Origin: Symbiodinium natans
Lineage: Eukaryota; Sar; Dinophyceae; Suessiales; Symbiodiniaceae
Length of the DNA: 42,500 nucleotides
NCBI GenBank assembly: GCA_905221605.1
Contig: CAJNDS010002302.1
Span: 450,522-493,021 of the forward strand
Direction: 5' to 3'
How positions within the stretch are numbered: position 1 is the first letter of the stretch; each line of letters opens with the position of its first letter. Made by a program: the position numbers and the translations under genes. A model generated the notes under the pieces. That model worked only from the letters and a program-made list of their open reading frames with translations. It had not been told where the DNA came from and ran no database searches. Shown piece after piece: positions 11,585 through 21,502 of this stretch.

Positions 11585-14500
11585 TCAGGCATCAAGGGGC
11601 AGGGCCTGGGCCCAACCCTAAACCCTAAACCCTAAACCCTAAACCCTAAACCTCAAATCTCGCAAAACTTGGGGGGGGGGGGGGGGGGCCTTAGGCTTTC
11701 TGAGTTCCAAGTCTAGGGCCCCAGGGCTCAGAGTTTTTTGAAGTAATAAGGTTGGGGGCTGAAGGTTTAGGGACCCTCAACCCTAAACCCTAAACCCTGA
11801 ACCCTAAACCCTAAACCCTAAAACCCAAACCCTAAACCCTAAACCCTGAACCCTAAACACCGCGCCTCCGAGAACCGGCGCCCCTCAACGCTTCCCAGCT
11901 CCACGCCGTTGAGCTGCAGGGTCACTCTGCCTCTACTCGAGGTTTCGGTTTAGGGTTTAGGGTTTAGGGTTTAGGGTTTGGGGTTTCGGGTTTGGAGTTT
12001 TGGGTTTAGGATTTGGGGTTTTGGGTTTAGGGTTTGGGGTTCGGGGTTTAGGGCATAGAGGAGATCTTAAAGTCCTTACATGGCCCCTCAACCCAAAATT
12101 ATTCGGGGGACAACCCTAAACCCTAAACCATAACGAGTAGTGGTTTAGGGTTTTAGGGTTTAGGAATGTAGGTCACGGGGAGGCATGGCACCATGCGGGC
12201 CTGAATGAAATCCCTAAAGCCCTTGAAACGCTTAAGGCCCTTGTTTAGGGTTTAGGAATTTTGGGGTTTAGGGTTCAGGGTTTAGGGTTTAGGGCTTAGG
12301 GTTTAAGGTTTACTGACCCAAAGCCCATGAAAAGAACTAGAAGCACTTCGAACCCCTAAATCTTGAGGCCCAGCAACTTGAAACCCTAGACCCTAAACCC
12401 CGAACCCTAAACCCTAAACCCTGGGCCCTAAACCCTGGACACTAAACCCTAAACCCCAATCCTGAACCCTAACTCGAAACAAGGGCTGAGGCGAGCTCCT
12501 GCAGGGGTACGCGGATCGTAGCTGAGCGTGTAGCAATCCTGGAGGGGGGCGGTGCCGATATCTAGGGCCTAGTAGGGTTTAGGGCTGAAGGGTTTAGGGT
12601 TTTAGGGCTTCAGGGTTTAGGGTTTAGGATTGAAACTTTTGGGGTTTGGGGTCTCATGGCGGGACGAGGGGTGGCGGCCGGAGGGCGTATGGGCTTCAGG
12701 TCTGTTAGGGCTCAGGGGTTACGAAGTAATCCCCTCCCCCTAAATGAAAAGTACACCCCGCCCGAGCCCCGAATGATAAACACGCCCATGAGAGATATAC
12801 TACAGAAGATGGGGGGCTTCTACTATTAGGGGGTAAGGGGTTGGGGATAAACCCTAACCCCTAAACCTAAACCCTTAACCCCACCACTGCAATACGAAAA
12901 TAGGGGACCCCCACGAAATGGACCCCCGATATAGCAGGACCCCCTTAATAGCGAAACACGAGAACCGTTAACTAAGGAATACTCCTTTAGGGATGTCCGA
13001 AAATCATCTTACTATTGGCATCTTCGGAATAAACCCTAAGTTCCAAACCCTAAACCCTGAACCTCTCAACCCTATATTCACCCTAAACCCTAACCCGTCG
13101 ACCCCTAAACCCTAAGCCCTACGCCCTAACCCCTAAACCCCTAAACCCCTAAACCCCTAAACCCCTAAACCCCTAAACCCTAAAATCCAAGGGGTCTCTT
13201 GGAGTCGCTAAACAGCGCAACCACCCGTCCCCACGCTTGACGTCTCTGTACAAGGGGTTGAAGAGTTTGAGGCCGACCTGGCGATTTGCAAAGGATGTGT
13301 TTAGGGGTTAAGGCGTGGGGTTTAGGGCTTAGGGTTTCGGGTTTAGGGTTTAGGGTTTGGGGTTTAGGGTTTAGGGTTTAGGGTTTAGGGTTTAGAGTTT
13401 GGGATTAGGGTGTCAGGATGTTAAGGCTGTTAAGGTTTGGAGCTTAAGGTCTCGTAGGTCCTGCTAGGACTTGTAAACCCTAAACCCTAAACCCTGAAAC
13501 CGAAACCCTAAACCCTAAACCCTAAACCCTACACCCTAAACCCTAAACCCTAAACCCTAAACCATGTCGGGGTGTGGGGCTTGTCAGATTCATGGGTTGG
13601 GTTCATGGGGGTTTACAAGTTTCGGGCTTAGGGCTCAAGAGCTCATTCCAAGAGGTGCAGGGTTTGGACTGCGGACAGAAGTCACCAAAAGAGGCACCTC
13701 AAGCGCTAAACCCTAGACCCTAGACCCTAAACCCTAAACCCTAAACCCTAAACACTGCCGGCACCTCAACAGCCTCGTCAGGCAGGTAGCCATTTCTGGA
13801 CAGCGCCCAACCTAGGGCTGCTTCTAAGTCAGGGAACTTATAACCCAATAGGGTTTAGGGTTTAGGGTTTAGGGTTTAGGGGTTAGGGGTTTAGGGTTTA
13901 GGGTTTAGGGTTGAGGGTTTAGGGTTTAGGGCTTGGGGTTTAGGGGCTTAAGCCCCTTAGTACAGTCATAGCTGGGTTACTAAATACCATGAACGTCCGA
14001 GTGGGCTGCACTTGGCATGTTTTGGCTGCTTGGAGGTTCATGGGTACTGACAAGCAGGTTTAGACGTAGGGTAGATATGGTTGCTGACCTTATTTCGGGT
14101 ACTTGTAACCCTACAACCCTAAACCCTAAACCCTAAACCCTAAACCCTAAACCCTAAACCGCTACTCATAGGCTCCCTTGAACCCAGCTTTTTTGAAGGC
14201 CAGCTGCTTCAAGCTGCTCAGGTCCGGGCGGGTCACAAAACGAAATTGGTCTCCAGGAAAATTTCTGCAATACCGCAGCTCCTGCTGGGTTTAGGGTTTA
14301 GGGTTTAGGGTTTAGGGTTTAGGGTTTAGGGTTTAGGGTTTCGGGTTTCGGGTTTCGGGTTTAGGGTTTAGGGTTTAGGGTTTAGGGTTTAGGGTTTAGG
14401 GTTTAGAGTTTAGGGTTTAGGGTTTAGGGTTTAGGGTTTAGGGTTTAGGGTTTAGGAATACCGCAGCTCCTGCTGACTCGTTGGCCCAGCTGGGGCTAGG

Positions 14501-14883
14501 CTTGGCGTTTAGCGCGCAGTGCTGCTCAACCCGAACCCTACCTAGAGGAACCTCTAAACCTTGAAACCCGGATAGCTTCCTGAAACCTGAGCAGTATTTG
14601 CCTCAAAGTCTTTGTATGTCCCTAACCCTAAACCCTAAAGGGTTGAGGGTTTAGGGTTTAGGGTTTAGGGTTTAGGGTTTAGGGTTTAGGGTTTAGGGTT
14701 TAGGGTTTAGGGTTTAGGAACAAAAGCACCCCCCCCCCCCCCCCCCCCCCCCCCCCCATCCCCCCCCAGGTGGCAGAGCAGGGTCTCCAGAGTCTTCGGA
14801 ACTGTGGAGTCCATGACGTCTCCGCCTGGACATGGGGGGGTTTGAGGTTTAGGGTTTAGGGTTAGGGGTATAGGGTTTAGGGT

Positions 14884-14922
<39 letters not shown>

Positions 14923-17900
14923 GGTTTAGGGTTTAGGGTTTAGGGTTTAGGGTTTAGGGTTTAGGGTTGAGGGTTTAGGGTTTAGGGCGCGCGCGCCTGC
15001 CAGGACCTGATCCGTGCCCTCAGGAAGATACCTGAGGTGGGAAGCTCTCAACTGCAACAGCGTCAGTCAGGGGGCTTGGGACATTTACGGCCCCGGGGGT
15101 TTGGGGTTTTGGGATTGGGGTTTAGGGTTTAGGGTTTAGGGTTTAGGGTTTAAGGTTTAAGGTTTAGGTTTAGGGTTTAGGGCTTGTATGCCCAAATCGC
15201 AATCCTCCTGAGGTAGGCACAGGACAGCAGCACAGACCTGAGAAGCGGGTTTGGGGACCCTCGGGGGTTGAAAAACCCAAAAAACGTTCACAAGGTATAT
15301 GTATATGTGATATGTACATGTGTATGTACAGGAAAGAGAGGAAAGAGGAAAGAGGAAAGAGGAGGAAAGAGGAGGAAAGAGGAGGAAAGAGGAGGAAAGA
15401 GGAGGAAAGAGGAGGAAAGAGGAGGAAAGAGGAGGAAAGAGGATGAAAGAGGAGGCAAGAGGAGGAAAGAGGAGGAAAGAGGAGGAAAGAGGAGGAAAGA
15501 GGAGGAAAGAAGAGGAAAGAAGAGGAAAGAAGAGGAAAGAAGAGGAAAGAAGAGGAAATAAGCGGAAAGAAGAAGAAAAAAGAGCAAAAAAGAGGAAAGA
15601 GGAGGAAAGAGGAGGAAAGAGGAGGAAAGAGGAGGAAAGAGGAGGAAAGAGGAGGAAAGAGGAGGAAAGACGAGGAAAGAGGAGGAAAGAGGAGGAAAGA
15701 GGAGGAAAGAGGAGGAAAGAGGAGGAAAGAGGAGGAAAGAGGAGGAAAGAGGAGGAAAGAGGAGGAAAGAAGAAAAAAGAGGAGGATAGAGGAGGAAAGA
15801 AGAGAAAAGATGAAAAAAGATTAAAAACGAGGAAAAAAGAGGAAAGAAGAGGAAAGAAGAGGAAAGAAGAGGAAAGAAGAGGAAAGACGAGGAAAAAAGA
15901 GGAAAGAAGAGGAAAGAGGAGGAAAGAGGAGGAAAGATGAGGAAAGATGAAAAAAGAGGAGGAAAGATGAAAAAAGATGAAAAATAGGAAAAAAGATCAA
16001 AAACTAGGAAAAAAGAGGAAAGAAGAGGAAAGAAGAGGAAAGAAGAGGAAAGAAGAGGAATGAAGAGGAAAGAAGAGGAAAGAAGAGGAAAGAAGAGGAA
16101 AGAAGAGGAAAGAAGAGGAAAGAAGAGGAAAGAAGAGGAAAGAAGAGGAAAGAAGAGGAAAGAAGAGGAAAGAAGAGGAAAGAATAAAAAAAAACACATG
16201 AAAGAAGAGGAAAGCAGTGGAAAAAAGAGGAAAGAAGAGGAAAGAAGAGGAAAGAAGAGGAAAGAAGAGGAAAGAAGAGGAAAGAAGAGGAAAGAAGAGG
16301 AAAGAAGAGGAAAGAAGAGGAAAGAGGAGGAAAGAGGGGGAAAGAGAAGAAAGAGAAGAAAGAGGAAATAAAGAGGAAAGAGGAAAGAGGAAAGAGGAAA
16401 GAGGAAAGAGGAAAGAGGAAAGAGGAAAGAGGAAAGAGGAAAGAGGAAAGAGGAAAGAGGAAAGAGGAAAGATGAGGAAAGATGAGGAAAGATGAGGAAA
16501 GATGAGGAAAGATGAGGAAAGATGAGGAAAGAGGAGGAAAGAGGAGGAAAGAGGAGGAAAGAGGAGGGAAGAGGAGGAAAGAGGAGGGAAGAGGAGGAAA
16601 GAGGAGGGAAGAGGAGGAAAGAGGAGGAAAGAGGAGGAAAGAGGAGGAAAGAGGAGGAAAGAGGAGGAAAGAGGAGGAAAGAGGAGGACAGAGGAGGACA
16701 GAGGAGGACAGAGGAGGAAAGAGGAGGAAAGAAAAAGAAAGGAGAAAGAGATCGAGCTTCTATAACCCCAGACCCCAAATTCTAAGCTCATCCCGGCTGC
16801 CTCCAGGCCATAGTATCGGCAGTGGCTGCGGCCATGGACGCTGAGGCAGTGGTTCCCCAGCACCTCTCGCAAGACGGCATTCTCTGGAAGTAGGGTTTAG
16901 GGTTTGGGGTTTGGGGTTTAGGGTTTAGGGTTTAGGGGTTTAAGGGTTTAGGGGTTTAGGGGTTTAGGGGTTTAGGGGTTTAGGGGTCTAGGGGTTTAGG
17001 GGTTTAGGGGTTTAGAGGTTTAGGGGTTTAGGGGTTTAGGGGTTTAGGGGTTTAGGGGTTTAGGGGTTTAGGGGTTTAGGGCTTAGGGCTTAGGGCCTAA
17101 GGTTCAGGGCATCCCCGGGAATGAAATCTCAGGGTGGGGTTTCGCCTGCCGGCTTGGTGGCGCAAAAGCCCTGCAGCTTTTTTCCCCCAACCCTAAACCC
17201 TAAACCCTAAACCCCAAACCCTAACCCTAAACCCTAAACCCCAAACCCTAAACCCGAAACCCCGAAACCCTGCACTTCCCAGACCTCAACATTCAAACCC
17301 CCCAACGCCCCAAGCCACCAACCCCTCAGCCCTCAAGCCCTAAACCCTAAGCTTCGTTGCTGAGTTCATAAGCCCCCAAAAACGTGCACACATTCAGTTC
17401 TATGGGGGATTCGAGTATGCACTCATTCAGCGACTAAGTAAACCCCAAAATCCCCAAAGCCCCAAAGCCCCTAAACCCTAAACCCCAAACCCTAAACCCT
17501 AAACCCCAAACCCTAAACCCTAAACCCTAAGCCCCAAAAGGATTTCCCGAGCACCTTGCGGTCAGCAAAGCTGAAGCCCCCCACCTGCATTTCCTGCGGT
17601 ACCTGCACCCAACTCCGGGGCTTCACAGGTTTCCAGGGTTTAGGGCTTAGGGTTTAGGGTTTAGGGTTTAGGGTTTAGGGTTTAGGGTTTAGGGTCTAGG
17701 GTCTAGGGTCTAGGGTTTAGGGTTAGGGCTTTTTACGGCAACGTTTTAGGGTTTATAGGGGTTTGAGGGTTGTAAGGGTCGGTGCCTGCAGCCAACTCCG
17801 GAGGTTTGGGTTGTCATTATTTATTGTTTAAGGTTCGGGGTTTAAGATTTTAGGGGTTTACGGGTTATGTGCTTAGGGTTTCGGGGCTTTTGCTGTTTAG

Positions 17901-18852
17901 GATCTGGGGTTTAGGGGTTTAGGGGTTTAGTGCCTTGGGGTTCCAGAGGGTTTCCGGTCATTGGCTAGAAATGGTATTTTGGGTATTGCGGTTCGAAGTC
18001 GATTTGTACACTCACATGAGCAATACGTTACTTCGGCATGCTACACAATGTCAAGGACATTTGGGTAGTGGCATCTGCGAATCCTCTCGGGATTGTGAAG
18101 GGATACTCTTGGCGAGCATTCTAGGCTTCGGCATTCATCCCGAAGAAAGCCCTACATCGCCCAAGCACTCAGGGCTTAGGGTGTGGGTGTGGGGTTTACG
18201 AAGTGGAGCTGCCAGCTTTTTGAGGAGAACCCCCAAAATGCTAAACCCCCAAAATGCTCCTCCTGCTCGCAATCAGCTGTTGGGGGCGTAGTGTAGGCCT
18301 TCGGGGGGCCTGAAGTTACACATATCCTACTGGATCTTAGTAGGGAATGAGGGAGCCGGGTACCCTAGAGAATCCCTGAAAGCGCATATGTAGGGGGATG
18401 TAAATTACTGCTTCGGTCGGACCGGAGTCCTTGAGCAAAGGTCCAAGCCCTTCAAGGGACCCGAGACTTGAACCGCAACTTCCAGATTCCCAAAGGCCTA
18501 AGCCCTAAACCCTAAACCCTAAACCCTAAACCCTAAACCCTAAATCCCTAAACCCCAAACCCTAAACCCTAAACCTTAACCCCCCCCCACAAGCCCCCCA
18601 AGAGGCGCAGGGGTTCTGAACCTACCTGGAAATACTCTCGGCGGCGGCCCGTGAAGCTGTGGGTGGGAAGATGGACCTCAACCGAACTCCGACCTCCAAA
18701 CAAACCTTGCATCCTAAACCCTGGACCCTAAACCCTAAACCTAAACCCTGAACCCTGAGCCCTCAACCCTAAACACCCTAAACCCTAAACCCGAAACCGA
18801 ATCCCTAGGTCAGCCTCCTCGTACACGGGGTGGTCCGCGACCGCAATGGCCC
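11585..18852 (-). CDS. Chalcone-isomerase-like family protein, 5' end not found (about 15 exons)
   Basis: Exons that join in phase: 18852-18825, 18656-18626, 17602-17555, 17170-17146, 16883-16793, 15237-15208, 15031-14997, 14825-14775, 14495-14470, 14281-14176, 13811-13756, 13277-13230, 12538-12499, 11930-11866, 11605-11585 (TGA). The C-terminal part (LYRDVKRGDCYTLSYDP, GRVTLQLNGVELGSVEG, RRFSEAL) resembles the VKKGD...Y.P..G..V.LNG..LG.I.G..F..AL core of bacterial and algal chalcone-isomerase-like proteins; these have diverse or unknown roles, often fatty-acid binding. The family's usual WLG..P ending is missing, so the last exon may be wrong or a microexon missed. The upstream part (VPQEMQVGGFSFADRK, ENAVLREVLGNHC, GDVMDSTVPKTLETLL) I do not recognise; it could be another domain or another gene. 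Donors: GT, GC and GA all occur. One intron holds the purine satellite. Confidence 0.5.
12560..13050. other. Intron without gene, degenerate TTTAGGG and AT-richer unique DNA
   Basis: Lies between exons 13277-13230 and 12538-12499. Nothing coding was seen. Scattered CCCCTAT/CCCCCTAAA motifs recall the M2 and GGGGTACC repeat families. Confidence 0.5.
14176..14281 (-). other. 35-codon exon downstream of the duplicated splice site
   Basis: The longest clean exon of the chalcone-isomerase-like gene, reading ELRYCRNFPGDQFRFVTRPD, then a Lys-rich stretch LSSLKQLAFKKAGFK. It starts in phase 0 directly after CAGCAG, inside a 19-bp sequence that also occurs at the end of the previous exon (14495-14470). 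It ends in phase 1 at a GA donor (AAGG|GAGCC) and joins the exon at 13811. A read-through would stop at TAG 14164-14162. Confidence 0.7.
14269..14475. mobile_element. TTTAGGG array flanked by a 19-bp direct repeat; acts as an intron
   Basis: The array at 14288-14456 (TTTAGGG with a few TTTCGGG units) is bracketed by two identical 19-bp copies, AATACCGCAGCTCCTGCTG, at 14269-14287 and 14457-14475. On the coding (minus) strand each copy contains CAGCAG|GAGCTG. Splicing from 14469 to 14282 would remove a 188-bp GA-AG intron and restore one copy of the exon sequence in frame. This is what a staggered-cut insertion that duplicates its target would leave. Confidence 0.85.
14640..14988. repeat. Two TTTAGGG arrays and a poly-C run around an exon
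   Basis: Arrays at 14640-14718 and 14846-14988 (with a TTGAGGG block at 14880-14927) and poly-C at 14730-14757 flank exon 14825-14775. Confidence 0.9.
15329..16752. repeat. 1.4-kb purine satellite (GGAGGAAAGA-type units)
   Basis: More than 1.4 kb of almost pure A/G on the plus strand: tandem GGAGGAAAGA with blocks of GAAGAGGAAA, GAGGAAA and GATGAGGAAA variants. It sits in the intron between exons 16883-16793 and 15237-15208 of the chalcone-isomerase-like gene, where the transcribed strand reads polypyrimidine. Long open frames here (Lys/Arg/Glu or Ser/Leu/Phe) are repeat artefacts. Confidence 0.95.
16892..17100. repeat. TTTAGGGG 8-mer array
   Basis: About 20 units of TTTAGGGG (16928-17080) between short TTTAGGG and GCTTAGG stretches. 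It lies in the intron between 17146 and 16883. Confidence 0.95.
17640..18620. other. Intron with degenerate telomere-like DNA
   Basis: TTTAGGG array at 17636-17715, T/G-rich unique DNA, an M1 half-element and a CCCTAAA array at 18499-18575. The open plus-strand frame 17935-18291 has no family motif and includes repeat-derived sequence. Confidence 0.5.
18330..18400. mobile_element. MITE-like family M1, left half
   Basis: ATCTTAGTAGGGAATGAGGGAG, then GGTACCCTAGAGAATCCCT, matches the left half of the 95-bp copy; no matching right end is seen. Confidence 0.6.
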
Positions 18853-19674
18853 CTGAGCTGCGAGAGGCTCAGCTTTTTGGTGTGGCGACTCGTGGCGCCA
18901 AACCACTTAGGGTTGGGGTTCAGAGAGTGGGGTTTAGGGTCTAGGGTCTAGGGTTTAGGGTTTAGGGTTTAGGGTTAGCTATAGGGAATGGTCACTGAGT
19001 TATGTTTCGGAATCCTACTGTTCGTTTCAGGAAGTGCCCACCTGCGAGTATTGGAGCCTCTCAGCGGCCTGGCACCCAAGACGTTTCGCCCCAAGTCTCA
19101 GCCCAGAAACTCCCAAGCACAGAACCAAAGCCAACCCTGAACCCCTAAACCTTGAACTTTGAAACCCTAAAACTAAACAGCCCTGAACCCTGAACCCTAG
19201 GACCCTTGAACCCTAAAGCATTTAACCCTCCGGAACTGCAACCCAGTTGCCGGTTCGGGAGAAAGGATCGAACGTCAATCCGTTTAGGGTTTCTGGTTTA
19301 GGGTTTCGGGCTGGAAATAGCCGCGAAATCCCCAACCTCACTGAAACCTGTTGGCATTTTTGGGTTTGGTACTGAAAGGAGAAGGTAAACCCTACGCCCG
19401 ACATTCCTACACCCGTGAAGTCGCGACCCCAGCTCCGAGACCAGAAAAATGGGTTGGGCTTGAACTCTGGGGTTTAGGGTTCAACTACCCTAAACCCCGA
19501 ACCCTAAACCCGAAGCCCTAAACCCTAAACCCGAAACCCTAAACCCGAAACCCTAAACTCTAAACCCTAAGGTAGAAAACTTCTCTTTCTTCGGGCTCGG
19601 CACCAGCAGCTGCTGCGAAAGAGCTGCTCCAGGGAGGGCGGAGCCTAAGTGGATTGGAGCTTAGAGTATAGAAT

Positions 19675-19917
19675 TTAGGGTTTAGGGTTTAAGGCTAGGG
19701 TTTAGGGTTTAGGGTTTAGGTTTAGGGTTTAGGGCTTAGGGCTTAGGGTTTAGGGTTTAGGGTTTAGGGTTTAGGGTCAAGGGTCTAGGGTCTAGGGTCT
19801 AGGGTCTAGGGTTTAGGGTTCAGGGTCTAGGGTCTAGGGTTTCGGGTTTCGGGTTTAGGGTTTAGGGTCTAGGGTTGAGGGTCTAGGGTTTGGGTGTAGG
19901 GTTTTCGGGTTTCGGGT
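19675..19917. repeat. TTTAGGG array mixed with TCTAGGG and TTTCGGG
   Basis: Blocks of TTTAGGG, TCTAGGG (19788-19840) and TTTCGGG units. It lies upstream of the first recognised exon of the chalcone-isomerase-like gene. Confidence 0.9.
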
Positions 19918-20330
19918 GTGCTCGGCAAGGTCACAGAGGTGAGAGGGGTGGCGGGGGATCGGGCTGAGCGTCAGTCTCTACCGGATGGTCTACGGGGCTT
20001 GATATACAACACGGACTTTAGGGCTATGACCAGTGATGGCCCTTTCAGAACTTCCAAAATCCTGTGAACCACTGCTTCCGCTTAACTCGAAGACTCTAAG
20101 CCCAAAACCCGGGCCCGAAAGGCTGACTTTTGCCTTGATGCAGAAGTGTGTGCGTCAAGCTCTTCTGGGGCGTGGCAAACTTACAAGCGCACGGGCTTAC
20201 ATAGCTGTAGTTCAACACACGTTTCAATGGGCATACATACGTCTTCCGTAGGACCAGCTAAGCTTCGCATGGGCCTTCGCCATGCGCCGAAGGTTGCCAA
20301 AGCCCCAACGCTGCACCTAAATCCTTAACC

Positions 20331-20476
<146 letters not shown>

Positions 20477-20527
20477 AACCCTACCCTAAACCCTAAGCCC
20501 TCAACCCTGACACTCTGACATGCTGAT

Positions 20528-20604
20528 AGGAGCAGCTTCACCGGGGCGGCGGAGGAGCTGGACGCAGAGGAGCCCGTCAGCCTCAAAGGGAAGAGAGGTG
20601 AAGT
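20528..20604. other. Possible exon, strand undecided
   Basis: A GC-rich unique island between a CCCTCAA array and a TTTAGGG array. The plus strand reads SFTGAAEELDAEEPVSLKGK; the minus strand reads SLPFEADGLLCVQLLRRP. It lies 3' of the glycosyltransferase stop, where the 5' exons of the chalcone-isomerase-like gene should be. Confidence 0.25.
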
Positions 20605-20989
20605 TGTTCAGTGCCTTTAGGGCGTTCAGGGTTGAGGGTTTAGGGTTTAGGATTTAGGGTTTAGGGTTTGGGGTTTGGGGTTTAGGGCTTACGGTTTACG
20701 AGTTTAGGGTTCTAAGCTTTTGGAGCCCAGAGCCTCTCCCAAACCATAAAGGGCGTATTGAGGGCTTGAGGGCAGTGAAGAGCGTTGAGGACCCTTCACG
20801 TGGAAACCTTAAGAACGCCCTAAAAACCCTAAACCCCAAACTCCAAACCCTACACCCTAAACCCTAAACCCTAAACCCAAACCCCTAAACCCTAAACCAC
20901 AAGCCCCTAAACCTTCAACCCTAAACCCTGAACCTCAATCCCACAAAAGCGCCACGCTTGGACAACTTCGGCGTGAGTAAGGCTATGGC

Positions 20990-21500
20990 TTCATGATCTC
21001 CCACTGGTCCTGTCGGGTTTAGGGTTTGGGGTTTAGGGTTTCGGGTTTGGGGTGTAGGGTTTGGGGTTTAGGGTTTGGGGTTGGGGGTTTAGGGTTTAGG
21101 GTTTGGGTCTCGGTTTAGGGTTTAGAACTTGGGGCATATGGGAAGGGCACTCGCATGTGAGGACAAAGGTGGGGGGGAGCGGCTGATCAAGGCGGCGTTC
21201 TCTTTTTGGCCGAGGAAGATGCGGTAAGCCCTAAGAACAAAAACCGAAACCGAGGAGGAACCGAAGACAAGAGGAGAGCCAGGGGATTTTAGGGTTGGGA
21301 GTCAAGGTTGAGGCTTTAGAACCCTGCACCCAAAACCCTGTGTTGCTCTTAGATGAGGCCTCTGGGGGTGGTTGTTAAATACCTTGGGTCTTGGGGGGGC
21401 TTCAACGGGAGATCAGGATGCGCGAGCGTTGCGATGACTTTCAGGGCTTCGGGTTTAGGGCTTCGGGTTCAGGGGTACTGACGCAGATCGGAGAACACCG
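20990..21500. other. Region 3' of the glycosyltransferase stop
   Basis: A TTTAGGG/TTTGGGG array (21014-21125) and unique GC-rich DNA. A minus-strand fragment RIFLGQKENAALIS at about 21180-21225 is the only exon-like piece and lacks a clear acceptor. Confidence 0.4.
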
Positions 21501-21502
21501 TT

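Noticed and set aside
15268-16872. Long open frames of 80-496 codons on both strands
   Set aside because: They are translations of the purine satellite (Lys/Arg/Glu or Ser/Leu/Phe repeats) with no other content.
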